Origin: Comamonadaceae bacterium
Lineage (GTDB): Bacteria > Pseudomonadota > Gammaproteobacteria > Burkholderiales > Burkholderiaceae_C
Length of the DNA: 37,971 nucleotides
Reading direction: 5' to 3'
NCBI GenBank assembly: GCA_947460165.1
Contig: CANHKH010000002.1
Coordinates: 1-37,971 of the forward strand
The position numbers were made by a program, and so were the translations under genes. The notes under the pieces are model-generated. The model saw nothing but the letters and a program-made list of their open reading frames with translations, made no database searches and was not told the DNA's origin. Positions 9,027 to 17,486 of this stretch are shown here, one piece after another (the first letter of the stretch is position 1; every line of letters begins with the position of its first letter).

Positions 9027-9857
9027 TCAGCGGCCGGTGAACACCGGCTTGCGCTTTTCTCGAAAAGCGTGGACCGCTTCTTGGTGGTCGGCGGTGACGT
9101 TGGACATGGCTTCATAGGCGATTGAGGCGTCCATGATGCTGCTGGCCAGTTGCTTGAGACCGATGTTGATGGACAGCTTGGTCCATTTGATGGCCTTGAT
9201 CGCACCGGCGGCCAGGGTGTCGGCAAACTGCGCCACCTGGGCGTCGAGCTCGGTCAGCGGCACCACGTGGTTGATCAAGCCCATGCCAGCGGCATCATGG
9301 GCCGACATCAGCTTGCCTGTCATCAGGTACTCCTTGGCGCGGGCGTAGCCGATCAGCTGGGGCCAGATGACCGCGCCGCCGTCGCCAGCGACCAGGCCGA
9401 CCGAGACATGCGGGTCGCCAATCTTGGCGCTGTCGGCGGCATAGATGATGTCGCAAAACAGCGCAATGGTGGCGCCCAGGCCGGTGGCATGGCCGTTGAG
9501 CTTGGCAATCACCGGCTTTTCGCAGTCCAACAGCGAAAAAACGATTTGCTTGGCCTCACGGGCGGTTTTTTCGAACGACGTGGGCTGGTCAATCATTTTC
9601 TGGAAGAAAGCCACGTCGCCGCCCGAGGAGAACGCCCGGCCGGCGCCGGTGAGCACCACGATGTCTGAATCCGGGTCATTGGAGGCGTCGGTAAAGACGC
9701 GGGCCAGCTCCTCGTGCATGAGCTCGTCGACCGCGTTGAGCGTGGCCGGCCGGTTCATGGTGATCTCAAGAATGCGGCCCCGCCGCGCAAAACTCAGGGT
9801 GTTGTAGGTTTCGAACTGCACGCCGCTTGACTCCAGTGTGTTTTGAGCCTCGATCAT
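9027..9857 (-). CDS. enoyl-CoA hydratase/isomerase (crotonase) family protein
   Basis: ITMNRPATLNAVDELMHEELARVF...GAGRAFSSGGDVAFFQ...GHATGLGATIALFCDIIYAADSAKIGDPHVSVGLVAGDGG...FREKRKPVFTGR. Confidence 0.9.
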   Translation of the reverse strand: MIEAQNTLESSGVQFETYNTLSFARRGRILEITMNRPATLNAVDELMHEELARVFTDASNDPDSDIVVLTGAGRAFSSGGDVAFFQKMIDQPTSFEKTAREAKQIVFSLLDCEKPVIAKLNGHATGLGATIALFCDIIYAADSAKIGDPHVSVGLVAGDGGAVIWPQLIGYARAKEYLMTGKLMSAHDAAGMGLINHVVPLTELDAQVAQFADTLAAGAIKAIKWTKLSINIGLKQLASSIMDASIAYEAMSNVTADHQEAVHAFREKRKPVFTGR

Positions 9858-9888
9858 GGCAAACAAGAGGCAAAGAATCAACAGTCAC

Positions 9889-9902
9889 TGAATGGCCATT
9901 CA
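9889..9902. promoter_or_regulatory. putative TetR operator: perfect 14-bp palindrome TGAATGGCCATTCA
   Basis: Self-reverse-complementary sequence between the divergent tetR and crotonase genes; resembles TGAATG...CATTCA operators of acyl-CoA-responsive TetR regulators. Confidence 0.6.
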
Positions 9903-9948
9903 TTGGGATGAACCCTTAGAATTTCTGCACAAAAACAAGGACCCGAGC

Positions 9949-10599
9949 ATGATCTCCAGCGACAACGAAGCCGTCGACAAGCTCAATGCGCAAGGCCGCA
10001 GCCGCAAACGCTTGACGCGCGAGGAGCGTGCACCCGATGCGCGCGATCAAATCTTTGCTGCCGCGGCCAAGGTGGTGGGCGAGCACGGCTATGCTGCGGC
10101 CTCGATCACCCGCATCACCGAAGAGGCGGGCATGGCCCAAGGCACTTTCTACCTCTACTTTTCGTCGCGCCAGAGCCTGTTCGACGAACTGCTGCCCCAT
10201 GTGGGCAAGGACATGCTGCACTTTGTGGGCACTCGGGTGGCCGGTGCCCAGGACATTTTGGAGATGGAAGAGCGCGGCTTCAGAGCCTTCTTTGAATTTC
10301 TGGGCCCCAACCCGGGTTTTTTTCGCATCCTCAACGAGGCGGAGGTGGCCGCGCCCAAGGCGCATGAGGAGCACTTTAGGCGCACGGTCAGCCACTTTGT
10401 GCAGGCGCTGGAGCTGGCGTTGCAAGCTGGCCAAATCCGCAACTTCATGCGCAGTGAGATCGAAACCCTGGTCTATGTCCTGATGGCGGCGCGCAGCTAT
10501 CTGTACATGCGCTATGTCAAGGGTCAGGCGACCGGTGCGCGATTGCCCGAGGAAGTGATCAAGACCTACATGCGCCTGGTGCGCAGCGGTCTCAATTAG
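9949..10599 (+). CDS. TetR/AcrR family transcriptional regulator
   Basis: RDQIFAAAAKVVGEHGYAAASITRITEEAGMAQGTFYLYFSSRQSLFDELL; canonical TetR HTH. ATG at 9949 preferred because the upstream ATG (9892) lies inside the putative operator. Confidence 0.93.
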   Translation: MISSDNEAVDKLNAQGRSRKRLTREERAPDARDQIFAAAAKVVGEHGYAAASITRITEEAGMAQGTFYLYFSSRQSLFDELLPHVGKDMLHFVGTRVAGAQDILEMEERGFRAFFEFLGPNPGFFRILNEAEVAAPKAHEEHFRRTVSHFVQALELALQAGQIRNFMRSEIETLVYVLMAARSYLYMRYVKGQATGARLPEEVIKTYMRLVRSGLN

Positions 10600-10605
10600 C
10601 TGCCG

Positions 10606-11616
10606 TCAACCGTTCGACAGCGCGCGGGCCAGCACTTGCTGCACCGCGCCTGAGAAATCTTGCTCGCCTTGCAGCAGGGCCTGGCCTATGGCCGCAAGCG
10701 CAGATTCGTCAAGCGCTGCGATGCGCCTCTGCAGCGCTTCACCGGCCATGGCGGCCAGGGTTTTTTGCAAGCGGCGCATGCGCTCTTGCGCCGGTGCGGG
10801 CACACGCGCTGCATGCACGGCATAGACCGCATCGAGCAATTGGGCGGCGCCCGCGCCTGTGCTGGCGGTCGTCGCGATCACCGGCGGCATGGCGGCACTG
10901 CCCAAATGGGCGGCGGCCTGCAATTGGCGGATCAGGCCCTGCGCGCCCGGCAGGTCGGACTTGTTGACCGCATAGACATCGGCCATCTCAAGCACGCCGG
11001 CCTTGATCATTTGCACTTCGTCGCCCATGCCAGGCGCACACACCAAGACCGTCAGTTGCGCCAGGCCACTGACCTCGGTCTCAGACTGACCAACGCCCAC
11101 CGTCTCAACAATGATCAGGTCTTTGCCAGCCGCATCAAGCACATCGACCACCCGCGACGCGGCCGCCGACAAGCCGCCCAGGTGACCGCGGGCGGCCAGG
11201 CTGCGCACAAACACGCCGCTGTCACCGGCCATGGCCAGCATGCGGATGCGGTCGCCCAGCACCGCCCCGCCGGTCAGCGGGCTAGAGGGGTCAACCGCCA
11301 CCACACCGACTTGCAAACCGCGCTGGCGCGCCTCGGTGATGCAGGCGGCAATCAGGGTGGATTTGCCGGCCCCCGGGGCGCCGGTAAAGCCGACCACCAC
11401 TGCCCGGCCCACCCGGGGGTAAATGGCTGCCAGCACCTGGGCCGCATCCTGCGTGTGCTCTTCGACCGCCGTGATGGCGCGGGCCAAAGCAGCGCGCTGG
11501 CCGTCGAGCGCCGCGCTCAGCCAAGCGGGAGCAAGGGCTGGTGGAGGCAAGGGAATGGGTGTGGTCAAAGTGCGGCGGATGTTAACAAGGGGTCCAGATG
11601 AGCCAGCTTGAGCCAC
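10606..11616 (-). CDS. meaB: MeaB/ArgK-type GTPase (acyl-CoA mutase G-protein chaperone)
   Basis: VVGFTGAPGAGKSTLIAACITEARQRGLQVGVVAVDPSSPLTGGAVLGDRIRM...VRSLAARGHLGGLSAAASRVVDVLDAAGKDLIIVETVGVGQSE...NKSDLPGA. Confidence 0.94.
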   Translation of the reverse strand: MAQAGSSGPLVNIRRTLTTPIPLPPPALAPAWLSAALDGQRAALARAITAVEEHTQDAAQVLAAIYPRVGRAVVVGFTGAPGAGKSTLIAACITEARQRGLQVGVVAVDPSSPLTGGAVLGDRIRMLAMAGDSGVFVRSLAARGHLGGLSAAASRVVDVLDAAGKDLIIVETVGVGQSETEVSGLAQLTVLVCAPGMGDEVQMIKAGVLEMADVYAVNKSDLPGAQGLIRQLQAAAHLGSAAMPPVIATTASTGAGAAQLLDAVYAVHAARVPAPAQERMRRLQKTLAAMAGEALQRRIAALDESALAAIGQALLQGEQDFSGAVQQVLARALSNG

Positions 11617-11661
11617 TGTGCGTCAGGCCCTCTGCCTGTGCCCCAGCTTGGCCCTGTGTGC

Positions 11662-12597
11662 TTAAAACACCAGCACCAATCGGCCACGGGTGCCGCCCGC
11701 TTCGAGCCGGCGGTGCGCCTCACCCGCTTGCTCGGGGGCATAGGTGGCGGCCACGCGCAGCGTGATCACACCCTTGTGCACGTTCTGGCGCAATTGGTGC
11801 AACACATCGGCCCGGTGGTTGTATTGGCGCACCCAGGTGGCGTGGCAAACAATGCCGCGCTCTGGCATGGACCAGCCTCGCACCGTGGCAAAGCCGCCGC
11901 CATCGCGCACCGCGCCTATGGCTTGCTCGCATTGGTAAGAGCCATCGGCCAGGCCGTCCACACCATGGGGGGCGACCTGGCGAATTTGCGTGGCGATGTC
12001 CGCGCCTCGGGGCACCACCACATCGGCGCCTAAGGAGCGCACCAAGGCCTCATCGCTGGGCGAGGCGTCGGCAATGACGCGCAGGCCCGCTTGCTTGGCC
12101 AGCTGGATCACATAGCCACCGTAGCAGCCGGCGGCCCCGGTGACGGCCAAGGTCTGCCCCGGCTGGAGGGCCAACTGGTCCAGGGTTTGGCGGGCGGTCA
12201 GCCCGTTCATGGGCAAGGTGGCCGCTTCCACCAGGCTGACGCCCTCGGGAATGGGCGCCACTGCATCGGCCGACAAGACAATGCTTTCCCGGTAGGCCCC
12301 ATGGCTGCCCTGGTTGTCGACCATGGCCATCACCTGGTCGCCCACCGCCAAGTCTGTGGTGGTGCCGGGGCCGATGGCGTCGATCACGCCCGCCACATCC
12401 ATGCCTGGCACATGGGGCGCTGGGATGGCGCGCAAAGCCTGGGCGCGCGAGCCATTGCGCAGCAAGGTGTCGGTGGGGTTGACCGTGGCGGCATGCACGC
12501 GCACCCGCACCTGGCCCGCGCCGGGCTGGCCTTCGGGCAGGTCCAAGACTTGCAAAACCTCGGGTCCACCAAATTCAAAAAATCCTACGGCGCGCAT
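11662..12597 (-). CDS. MDR-superfamily zinc-binding-dehydrogenase-like / NADPH:quinone reductase-like oxidoreductase
   Basis: MRAVGFFEFGGPEVLQVLDLPEGQPGAGQVRVRVHAATVNPTDTLLR...HVPGMDVAGVIDAIGPG...LAVTGAAGCYGGYVIQLAKQAG. Confidence 0.88.
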   Translation of the reverse strand: MRAVGFFEFGGPEVLQVLDLPEGQPGAGQVRVRVHAATVNPTDTLLRNGSRAQALRAIPAPHVPGMDVAGVIDAIGPGTTTDLAVGDQVMAMVDNQGSHGAYRESIVLSADAVAPIPEGVSLVEAATLPMNGLTARQTLDQLALQPGQTLAVTGAAGCYGGYVIQLAKQAGLRVIADASPSDEALVRSLGADVVVPRGADIATQIRQVAPHGVDGLADGSYQCEQAIGAVRDGGGFATVRGWSMPERGIVCHATWVRQYNHRADVLHQLRQNVHKGVITLRVAATYAPEQAGEAHRRLEAGGTRGRLVLVF

Positions 12598-12843
12598 GGG
12601 CTGCTCCTGAATGTTCAAAAAGTGCGTTGGCAGTTCCATGCTTGTTCGGCATGCACTGCTCTCCACGCTGGTTGGCGGGCATGATAGGTCAAGCATGGCC
12701 TGCGGATGGGCCTGGCAGGGCTCGATCTGACGCGCACATGACGCTCGCGCTCTGTGCGCAACACAGGCGCGTTTGCGCGCTGAACCACGTGCATGGCCAT
12801 GGTGTAAACCCCATCGTGGGCCTGGCTGGAGTTGCTCTATTCT

Positions 12844-12849
12844 TACAAT
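12844..12849 (+). promoter_or_regulatory. candidate -10 box TACAAT upstream of the DsbA-like/sulfatase operon
   Basis: TACAAT 20 bp upstream of the ATG at 12870; no convincing -35 located. Confidence 0.3.
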
Positions 12850-12869
12850 ACACTTGTGTACTGTTTGTC

Positions 12870-14231
12870 ATGTCGCTGCGCACCCTCATCACCCCTTTTG
12901 TCTCTGCGCACCTGTTGTCGCGCGAGCGCTTGCTGCGCCTGCGCGAGCGCGCCGAGGCGCGCCGCGTGGCCAAGGGCTTGCCGCATGTGCTGCTGTACTT
13001 TCACCAGGTGGACGATCCTTACAGCCATCTGGCAGCCCAGGCCTTGCAGGCCTTGGAGCAGCGTTACGCGCTGCGCATTGAGCCGCATTTGGTGGGCCCG
13101 CCCGCCGACGCGGCCGCGCCTGACCGAGCCAGGCTGGTGGCCTACAGCCGGCTGGACGCCCAGCGCCTGGCGCAGGTGCACGGCCTGAACTTTGAAGACC
13201 TTCAGCGTCAGCCGCCAGAGCACGCGGTGACTGCCACCTCTGTGGCCTTGCTCGATGCCATGGCCGATGGCAGTTTCACGGCCATGGCCAGCAGCTTGGG
13301 TGCCGCCCTGTGGTCGCCTGCGGTGCAGCCTGTGCGCCAGGCGCCATCAGGCCAACAGCTGCAGCGGCTGCAGCAGGCGCTGGACCAAGGGCAGCGACTG
13401 CGCGCGCGCCTGGGCCATTACCTGGGCGCCACTTTTTATTACGGCGGCGAGTGGTACTGGGGGGTCGATAGGTTGTACCACCTTGAAAAGCGCCTGCAGG
13501 CCCTGGCCAGCCAAGGCGGGGCGCAGCCGCAGGCCGGACAAAGCCCCACAGCGCTGGCCCAAACGCTGTTGTTCCCGCCTGATGACTGTGCCTTCCCCGC
13601 GCAGCCGCTGGTGGGCGCGCCTGACATTGACTTTTTCTTTTCGCTGCGCAGCCCGTACTCGGCCATTGTGGCGCCCAGGGTGTTTGAGCTGGCGCGCCGC
13701 ACGGGCGCCCGTGTCCACCTGCGCTATGTGTTGCCCATGGTCATGCGGGGCTTGGCGGTGCCCAAAGACAAGCGGCTTTACATCGCGCTCGATGCGGCGC
13801 GTGAGGCGCACGAGCGAGGCGTGCCCTTTGGCCGTTTGAACGACCCGGTGGGCCGGCCCACCGAGCGGGGCCTGAGCCTCATGCCCTGGGCTGAGCGCGC
13901 AGGCAAGGGCCAGGCTTATGTGCTGGCTTTCATGCACGGTGTCTGGGCCCAGGGTGTGGACGCGGGCTCTGACGCGGGCCTGCGCCGCATCGTCGAGCAG
14001 GCCGGGCTGCCGTGGGCACAGGCCCGCGCCGTGCTGCAAGAGGGCAGCAGCGGCGCTGACAGCTGGCGCAGCGTGGCCGAGGCCAACCGCCAAGCGCTGC
14101 TGGCCCTGGGGCTGTGGGGCGTGCCCTCGTTTCGGGTGGGCGATCTGGCCGTGTGGGGCCAAGACCGGCTGGGCATGGTGCAGACTGCGGTGTGCGCTCA
14201 GTCACAGTCTTCCCAGGAGGGCCTCTCATGA
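12870..14231 (+). CDS. tandem DsbA/HCCA-isomerase-like (thioredoxin-fold, GST-kappa-like) protein with two repeated domains
   Basis: First domain VLLYFHQVDDPYSHLAAQALQAL; second domain DIDFFFSLRSPYSAIVAPRVFEL...LWGVPSFRVGDLAVWGQDRLGMV; both lack a CxxC motif. Confidence 0.8.
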   Translation: MSLRTLITPFVSAHLLSRERLLRLRERAEARRVAKGLPHVLLYFHQVDDPYSHLAAQALQALEQRYALRIEPHLVGPPADAAAPDRARLVAYSRLDAQRLAQVHGLNFEDLQRQPPEHAVTATSVALLDAMADGSFTAMASSLGAALWSPAVQPVRQAPSGQQLQRLQQALDQGQRLRARLGHYLGATFYYGGEWYWGVDRLYHLEKRLQALASQGGAQPQAGQSPTALAQTLLFPPDDCAFPAQPLVGAPDIDFFFSLRSPYSAIVAPRVFELARRTGARVHLRYVLPMVMRGLAVPKDKRLYIALDAAREAHERGVPFGRLNDPVGRPTERGLSLMPWAERAGKGQAYVLAFMHGVWAQGVDAGSDAGLRRIVEQAGLPWAQARAVLQEGSSGADSWRSVAEANRQALLALGLWGVPSFRVGDLAVWGQDRLGMVQTAVCAQSQSSQEGLS

Positions 14232-16066
14232 AATGGATGAACCTGTGGTGCTGCAGCCTGGCGTGGCTGGCCTGGATGACGTTGCCGGTGCATGCGCTGC
14301 CCGCTGCGGCTCAAGTCAAGCCAGCCAGCGCTCTGAGCCCAACTGCCGCCAAGCGCCCCAACATCGTGCTCTTGTTGGCCGACGACTGGGGCTTTTCTGA
14401 CGTGGGCGCCTTTGGCGGCGAAATCGCCACCCCCCACCTGGATGCCTTGGCCGCCCGGGGCATGCGCTTTTCTAATTTTCATGTCTCGGCCTCGTGCTCG
14501 CCCACCCGGGCCATGCTGCTGACCGGGGTGGACAACCACCTCAACGGCGTGGGCAACATGCGAGAGACCATGCCTCGCGCCCACACGGGCCGGCCGGGTT
14601 ACCTGGCCGTGCTCAACGAGCGGGTGGTGACGTTTTCCACCTTGCTGCAGGCCAGCGGTTACCGCACCTACGTGACGGGCAAGTGGCATGTGGGCAAGGA
14701 GCCGCACAACCTGCCGCCTCAGCGCGGTTTTGACCGCTCGCTGGTGCAAGGCGACAGCGGCTCTGACAACTGGGAAACCGCGCGCCGCTACCTGGATTTG
14801 ACCGACAAGGTGCACTGGTACGAAGACGGCCGCGAAGCCCAGATGCCCACGGATTACTACTCGTCCACCTACTTCATGGACAAGATGCTGGGCTACCTGC
14901 GCCAAGACCAGGCCAAGCCCCAGCCCTTTTTGGCCTACGTGGCTTTTCAGGCCAACCACATCCCCTTGCAGGCCCCGCCCGCCTTCATTGACAAATACCG
15001 GGGCCGCTACAAGGACGGCTGGAGTGCCCTGCGCCGCGAGCGCCGCGACCGCGCTGCAGCGCTCGGCCTGGTGCCAGCGGGCACGCCCATGGTGGAGATG
15101 GCCAGCACCCGCCACTGGGCCAGCCTGAGCGCTGAGGAGCGCCAGTACGAAGAGCGGCGCATGGAGGTCTACGCCGGCATGGCCGAGGCCATGGACCACG
15201 AGGTCGGCCGCCTGGTGGCCCACCTCAAGCAAAGCGGGCACTACGACAACACGGTGTTTGTGTTTCTTTCAGACAACGGGGCCGAAGCCTCAGACCCCTA
15301 CGCCAAGCTCTCGGGCCGCTTGTGGCTGGACTGGCAGTACAAGCGCGACTTGGCCAGCTTGGGCGCCAAAGGCGCTTACACCGTGATTGGCCCGAGCTGG
15401 GCCAGCGCCGTGGCCTCGCCCTTGTCCACCTACAAGTTTTATTCGGGCGAGGGCGGCATCCGCGTGCCGCTCATCGTGGCCGGTGTGCCGGGTGTTCAGC
15501 CCGGCGCGGTGCACCCGCGCTTTGCGCACGTCAACGACCTGGCGCCCACCTTGCTGGAGTTGGCCGGCCTGCCGCCGCAGACTGGCAGCCACCAAGGCCA
15601 GTCTGTGGAGCCCATGACAGGGCGCAGCCTGCTGCCTGTGCTCACAGGCCGCGCCGACCGCGTGCATGCGCCTGAGGCGGCCATTGGCTATGAACTCTCG
15701 GGCAACGAGGCGCTGTTCCAGGGCGACCTCAAGCTCTTGCGCAATATTGCGCCTGTGGGCGACGGGCAGTGGCGCCTGTATGACATCGTGCGCGACCCCG
15801 GTGAAACGCGCGACCTCGCCGCTGACATGCCCCAGGTTTTTGCCGCCATGCAAAAGGCCTACGCCGACTACGCCCAACGCCACGGCGTGCTGCCCATGCC
15901 CGAGGGCTACGACCCGATCCGGCAGGTGGAGATCAACGCGTTTTTCAATGTGTATGTCCCGCGCTACCGCACGGCTTTTTGGCTGACCATGGGTGTACTG
16001 GTGCTGGTGGGGGCTTGGCTGTGGCGCAGGCGGCGCCTGCGGCGTGTGAGCAGGGCAGTCCCGTGA
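14228..16066 (+). CDS. type I (formylglycine) sulfatase / arylsulfatase with N-terminal signal and C-terminal transmembrane tail
   Basis: RPNIVLLLADDWGFSDVGAFGGEIATPHLDALAARGMRFSNFHVSASCSPTRAMLLTG (CSPTR modification motif)...VTGKWHVGK...FLSDNGAE; C-terminus FWLTMGVLVLVGAWLWRRRRLRR. ATGA overlap with the upstream gene. Confidence 0.94.
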   Translation: MKWMNLWCCSLAWLAWMTLPVHALPAAAQVKPASALSPTAAKRPNIVLLLADDWGFSDVGAFGGEIATPHLDALAARGMRFSNFHVSASCSPTRAMLLTGVDNHLNGVGNMRETMPRAHTGRPGYLAVLNERVVTFSTLLQASGYRTYVTGKWHVGKEPHNLPPQRGFDRSLVQGDSGSDNWETARRYLDLTDKVHWYEDGREAQMPTDYYSSTYFMDKMLGYLRQDQAKPQPFLAYVAFQANHIPLQAPPAFIDKYRGRYKDGWSALRRERRDRAAALGLVPAGTPMVEMASTRHWASLSAEERQYEERRMEVYAGMAEAMDHEVGRLVAHLKQSGHYDNTVFVFLSDNGAEASDPYAKLSGRLWLDWQYKRDLASLGAKGAYTVIGPSWASAVASPLSTYKFYSGEGGIRVPLIVAGVPGVQPGAVHPRFAHVNDLAPTLLELAGLPPQTGSHQGQSVEPMTGRSLLPVLTGRADRVHAPEAAIGYELSGNEALFQGDLKLLRNIAPVGDGQWRLYDIVRDPGETRDLAADMPQVFAAMQKAYADYAQRHGVLPMPEGYDPIRQVEINAFFNVYVPRYRTAFWLTMGVLVLVGAWLWRRRRLRRVSRAVP

Positions 16067-17424
16067 GCACAGACCATGCGTTGAAGGCAGCCTCTGTTTT
16101 GAACAACGCTGCGGGTTCGGTGGACCTGGAGCCACCACTGGCCCAGGCCCTTGCCGTGCAGCCGGCAGGTACTGCCACCTGCGCCTGGCCCAGTGAAGAC
16201 GGTGGCGCCGAACGCCGCCAAGCCGTGAGCCCGGCCAGCCGTCTGGCGCTGCAGCCTGGCGAGCGCCTGGTGTGCCGCAGCCGCGCCACCTTGCTCTCGA
16301 CCATGACGGTGCTGGGGCCGCAAGGCCAGGTCTACTTGCTCACGCATTCGGCGCTGCGGGCGCACCTGGGCCTGGCCACCACGGCGCGCGTGGAACGCAT
16401 ACACCCTACGGGGCTGCACACGCTGCAGCGTTCACCCCGCTTGAAAGGGGGACCCATGTGGCCGGGTGGCATGGCGCTGCACCCCAATGGCAGCTTGATC
16501 GTGGTCTACGGCCGACATGCGCACAGGCTGGACCTGGACTGCCAGCCTTTGGCCGTGCGCCAGTTGCCACAGGAGCAGGCTTACAACGGCTTTGTCACGC
16601 TGACCAACGGCTTGGTGGTCACCAAAAACCTGTCTGAGACGCAAGCGGCCCGGCTCAGCGTGCTGGCCCCCAACACCTTGGCTTCTTTGGGCCCAGACAC
16701 GCTGTGTCCAGAGCCCTCGGTGGCCAGGCTGAGCGCTGTGGGCAACACGGTCTACGTGGTGGGCACGCACAGCGTGATGCGCTTTCACTGGAACGCGGCA
16801 CAGACCCGCCTGGACCTGGACCCCTCTTGGCGTTACTTTTACCTGACGGGCCCCAGCCACAGCTTTGGCTGGGACCTGGTGCTCGCAGCCGGTCACGCCT
16901 GGTTCATGGACAACGGCAAACACCGTTACCGCTTTCAAATGCGCGGGGCGGGCGTGAGCCCAGGGGCCAACCGCTTGCACCGCGTCAGCCTGAGCGATGC
17001 CGCCGACCACCAAAGCGTGCAGGTGAGCGGCCTTCCGCACGGCAGCATCACCAACCCACCCCTGGTGGACGCGCAGCGCCAGCTGGTGCTGGCCTATGAC
17101 TCGGCCAACGCCTGCGTGCAAGCCTTTGCGTTTGCCACCGAATCCGGTCGCACCGAGCTCACACCGCTGTGGCGCAAAGACGGTTTTGGCTGCGCCAGCC
17201 ACATGCTGCTTTACGCTGAAAGCGGCGAAGTGGTGCTCAACGATTGGCGCCGCTGGGGCGAAGAGGTGGTGGTGCTGGACATCCTCACCGGCCAAGAAAA
17301 GGGCAGGGTGCGTGTGGGCGGCTGGAGCCAGGGCGTGGTCTTCCCCAGCCCGGGCCACAACCGCGACCTGTACTGGTGCAGCATGAGCCGCGTGGCGCGG
17401 GTGTCTGTGGAGGCTGCGGCATGA
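16063..17424 (+). CDS. uncharacterised protein, possibly beta-propeller-like
   Basis: GTG start overlaps the sulfatase TGA (GTGA); 453 aa with repeated VxGxxSVMRF / GMALHPNGSLIVVYGRHAHRLDLD-type segments; no recognised family. Confidence 0.6.
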   Translation: MSTDHALKAASVLNNAAGSVDLEPPLAQALAVQPAGTATCAWPSEDGGAERRQAVSPASRLALQPGERLVCRSRATLLSTMTVLGPQGQVYLLTHSALRAHLGLATTARVERIHPTGLHTLQRSPRLKGGPMWPGGMALHPNGSLIVVYGRHAHRLDLDCQPLAVRQLPQEQAYNGFVTLTNGLVVTKNLSETQAARLSVLAPNTLASLGPDTLCPEPSVARLSAVGNTVYVVGTHSVMRFHWNAAQTRLDLDPSWRYFYLTGPSHSFGWDLVLAAGHAWFMDNGKHRYRFQMRGAGVSPGANRLHRVSLSDAADHQSVQVSGLPHGSITNPPLVDAQRQLVLAYDSANACVQAFAFATESGRTELTPLWRKDGFGCASHMLLYAESGEVVLNDWRRWGEEVVVLDILTGQEKGRVRVGGWSQGVVFPSPGHNRDLYWCSMSRVARVSVEAAA

Positions 17425-17486
17425 ACGGTTATTTGGCCCGTTCAGGCCTGGCCTTGTTGGCTTTCGCACGGTCGGTGCCACGCCTT

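Noticed and set aside
13-9125. Long plus-strand ORFs (13-1281, 1131-2357, 2525-3700, 4657-5718, 6094-7803, 7953-9125)
   Set aside because: They run antisense to clearly recognisable CoA-metabolism genes, have no recognisable family motifs and show the His/Gly/Ala/Arg-rich composition typical of shadow ORFs in GC-rich DNA.
9892-9948. Upstream ATG extension of the TetR protein (MAIHWDEPLEFLHKNKDPS)
   Set aside because: It starts inside the palindromic operator and adds a non-TetR-like leader; ATG at 9949 is more plausible.
12822-12838. Possible sigma-54 promoter (TGGC...TTGC) before the DsbA-like gene
   Set aside because: The spacing between TGGC and TTGC is too short for a -24/-12 promoter.
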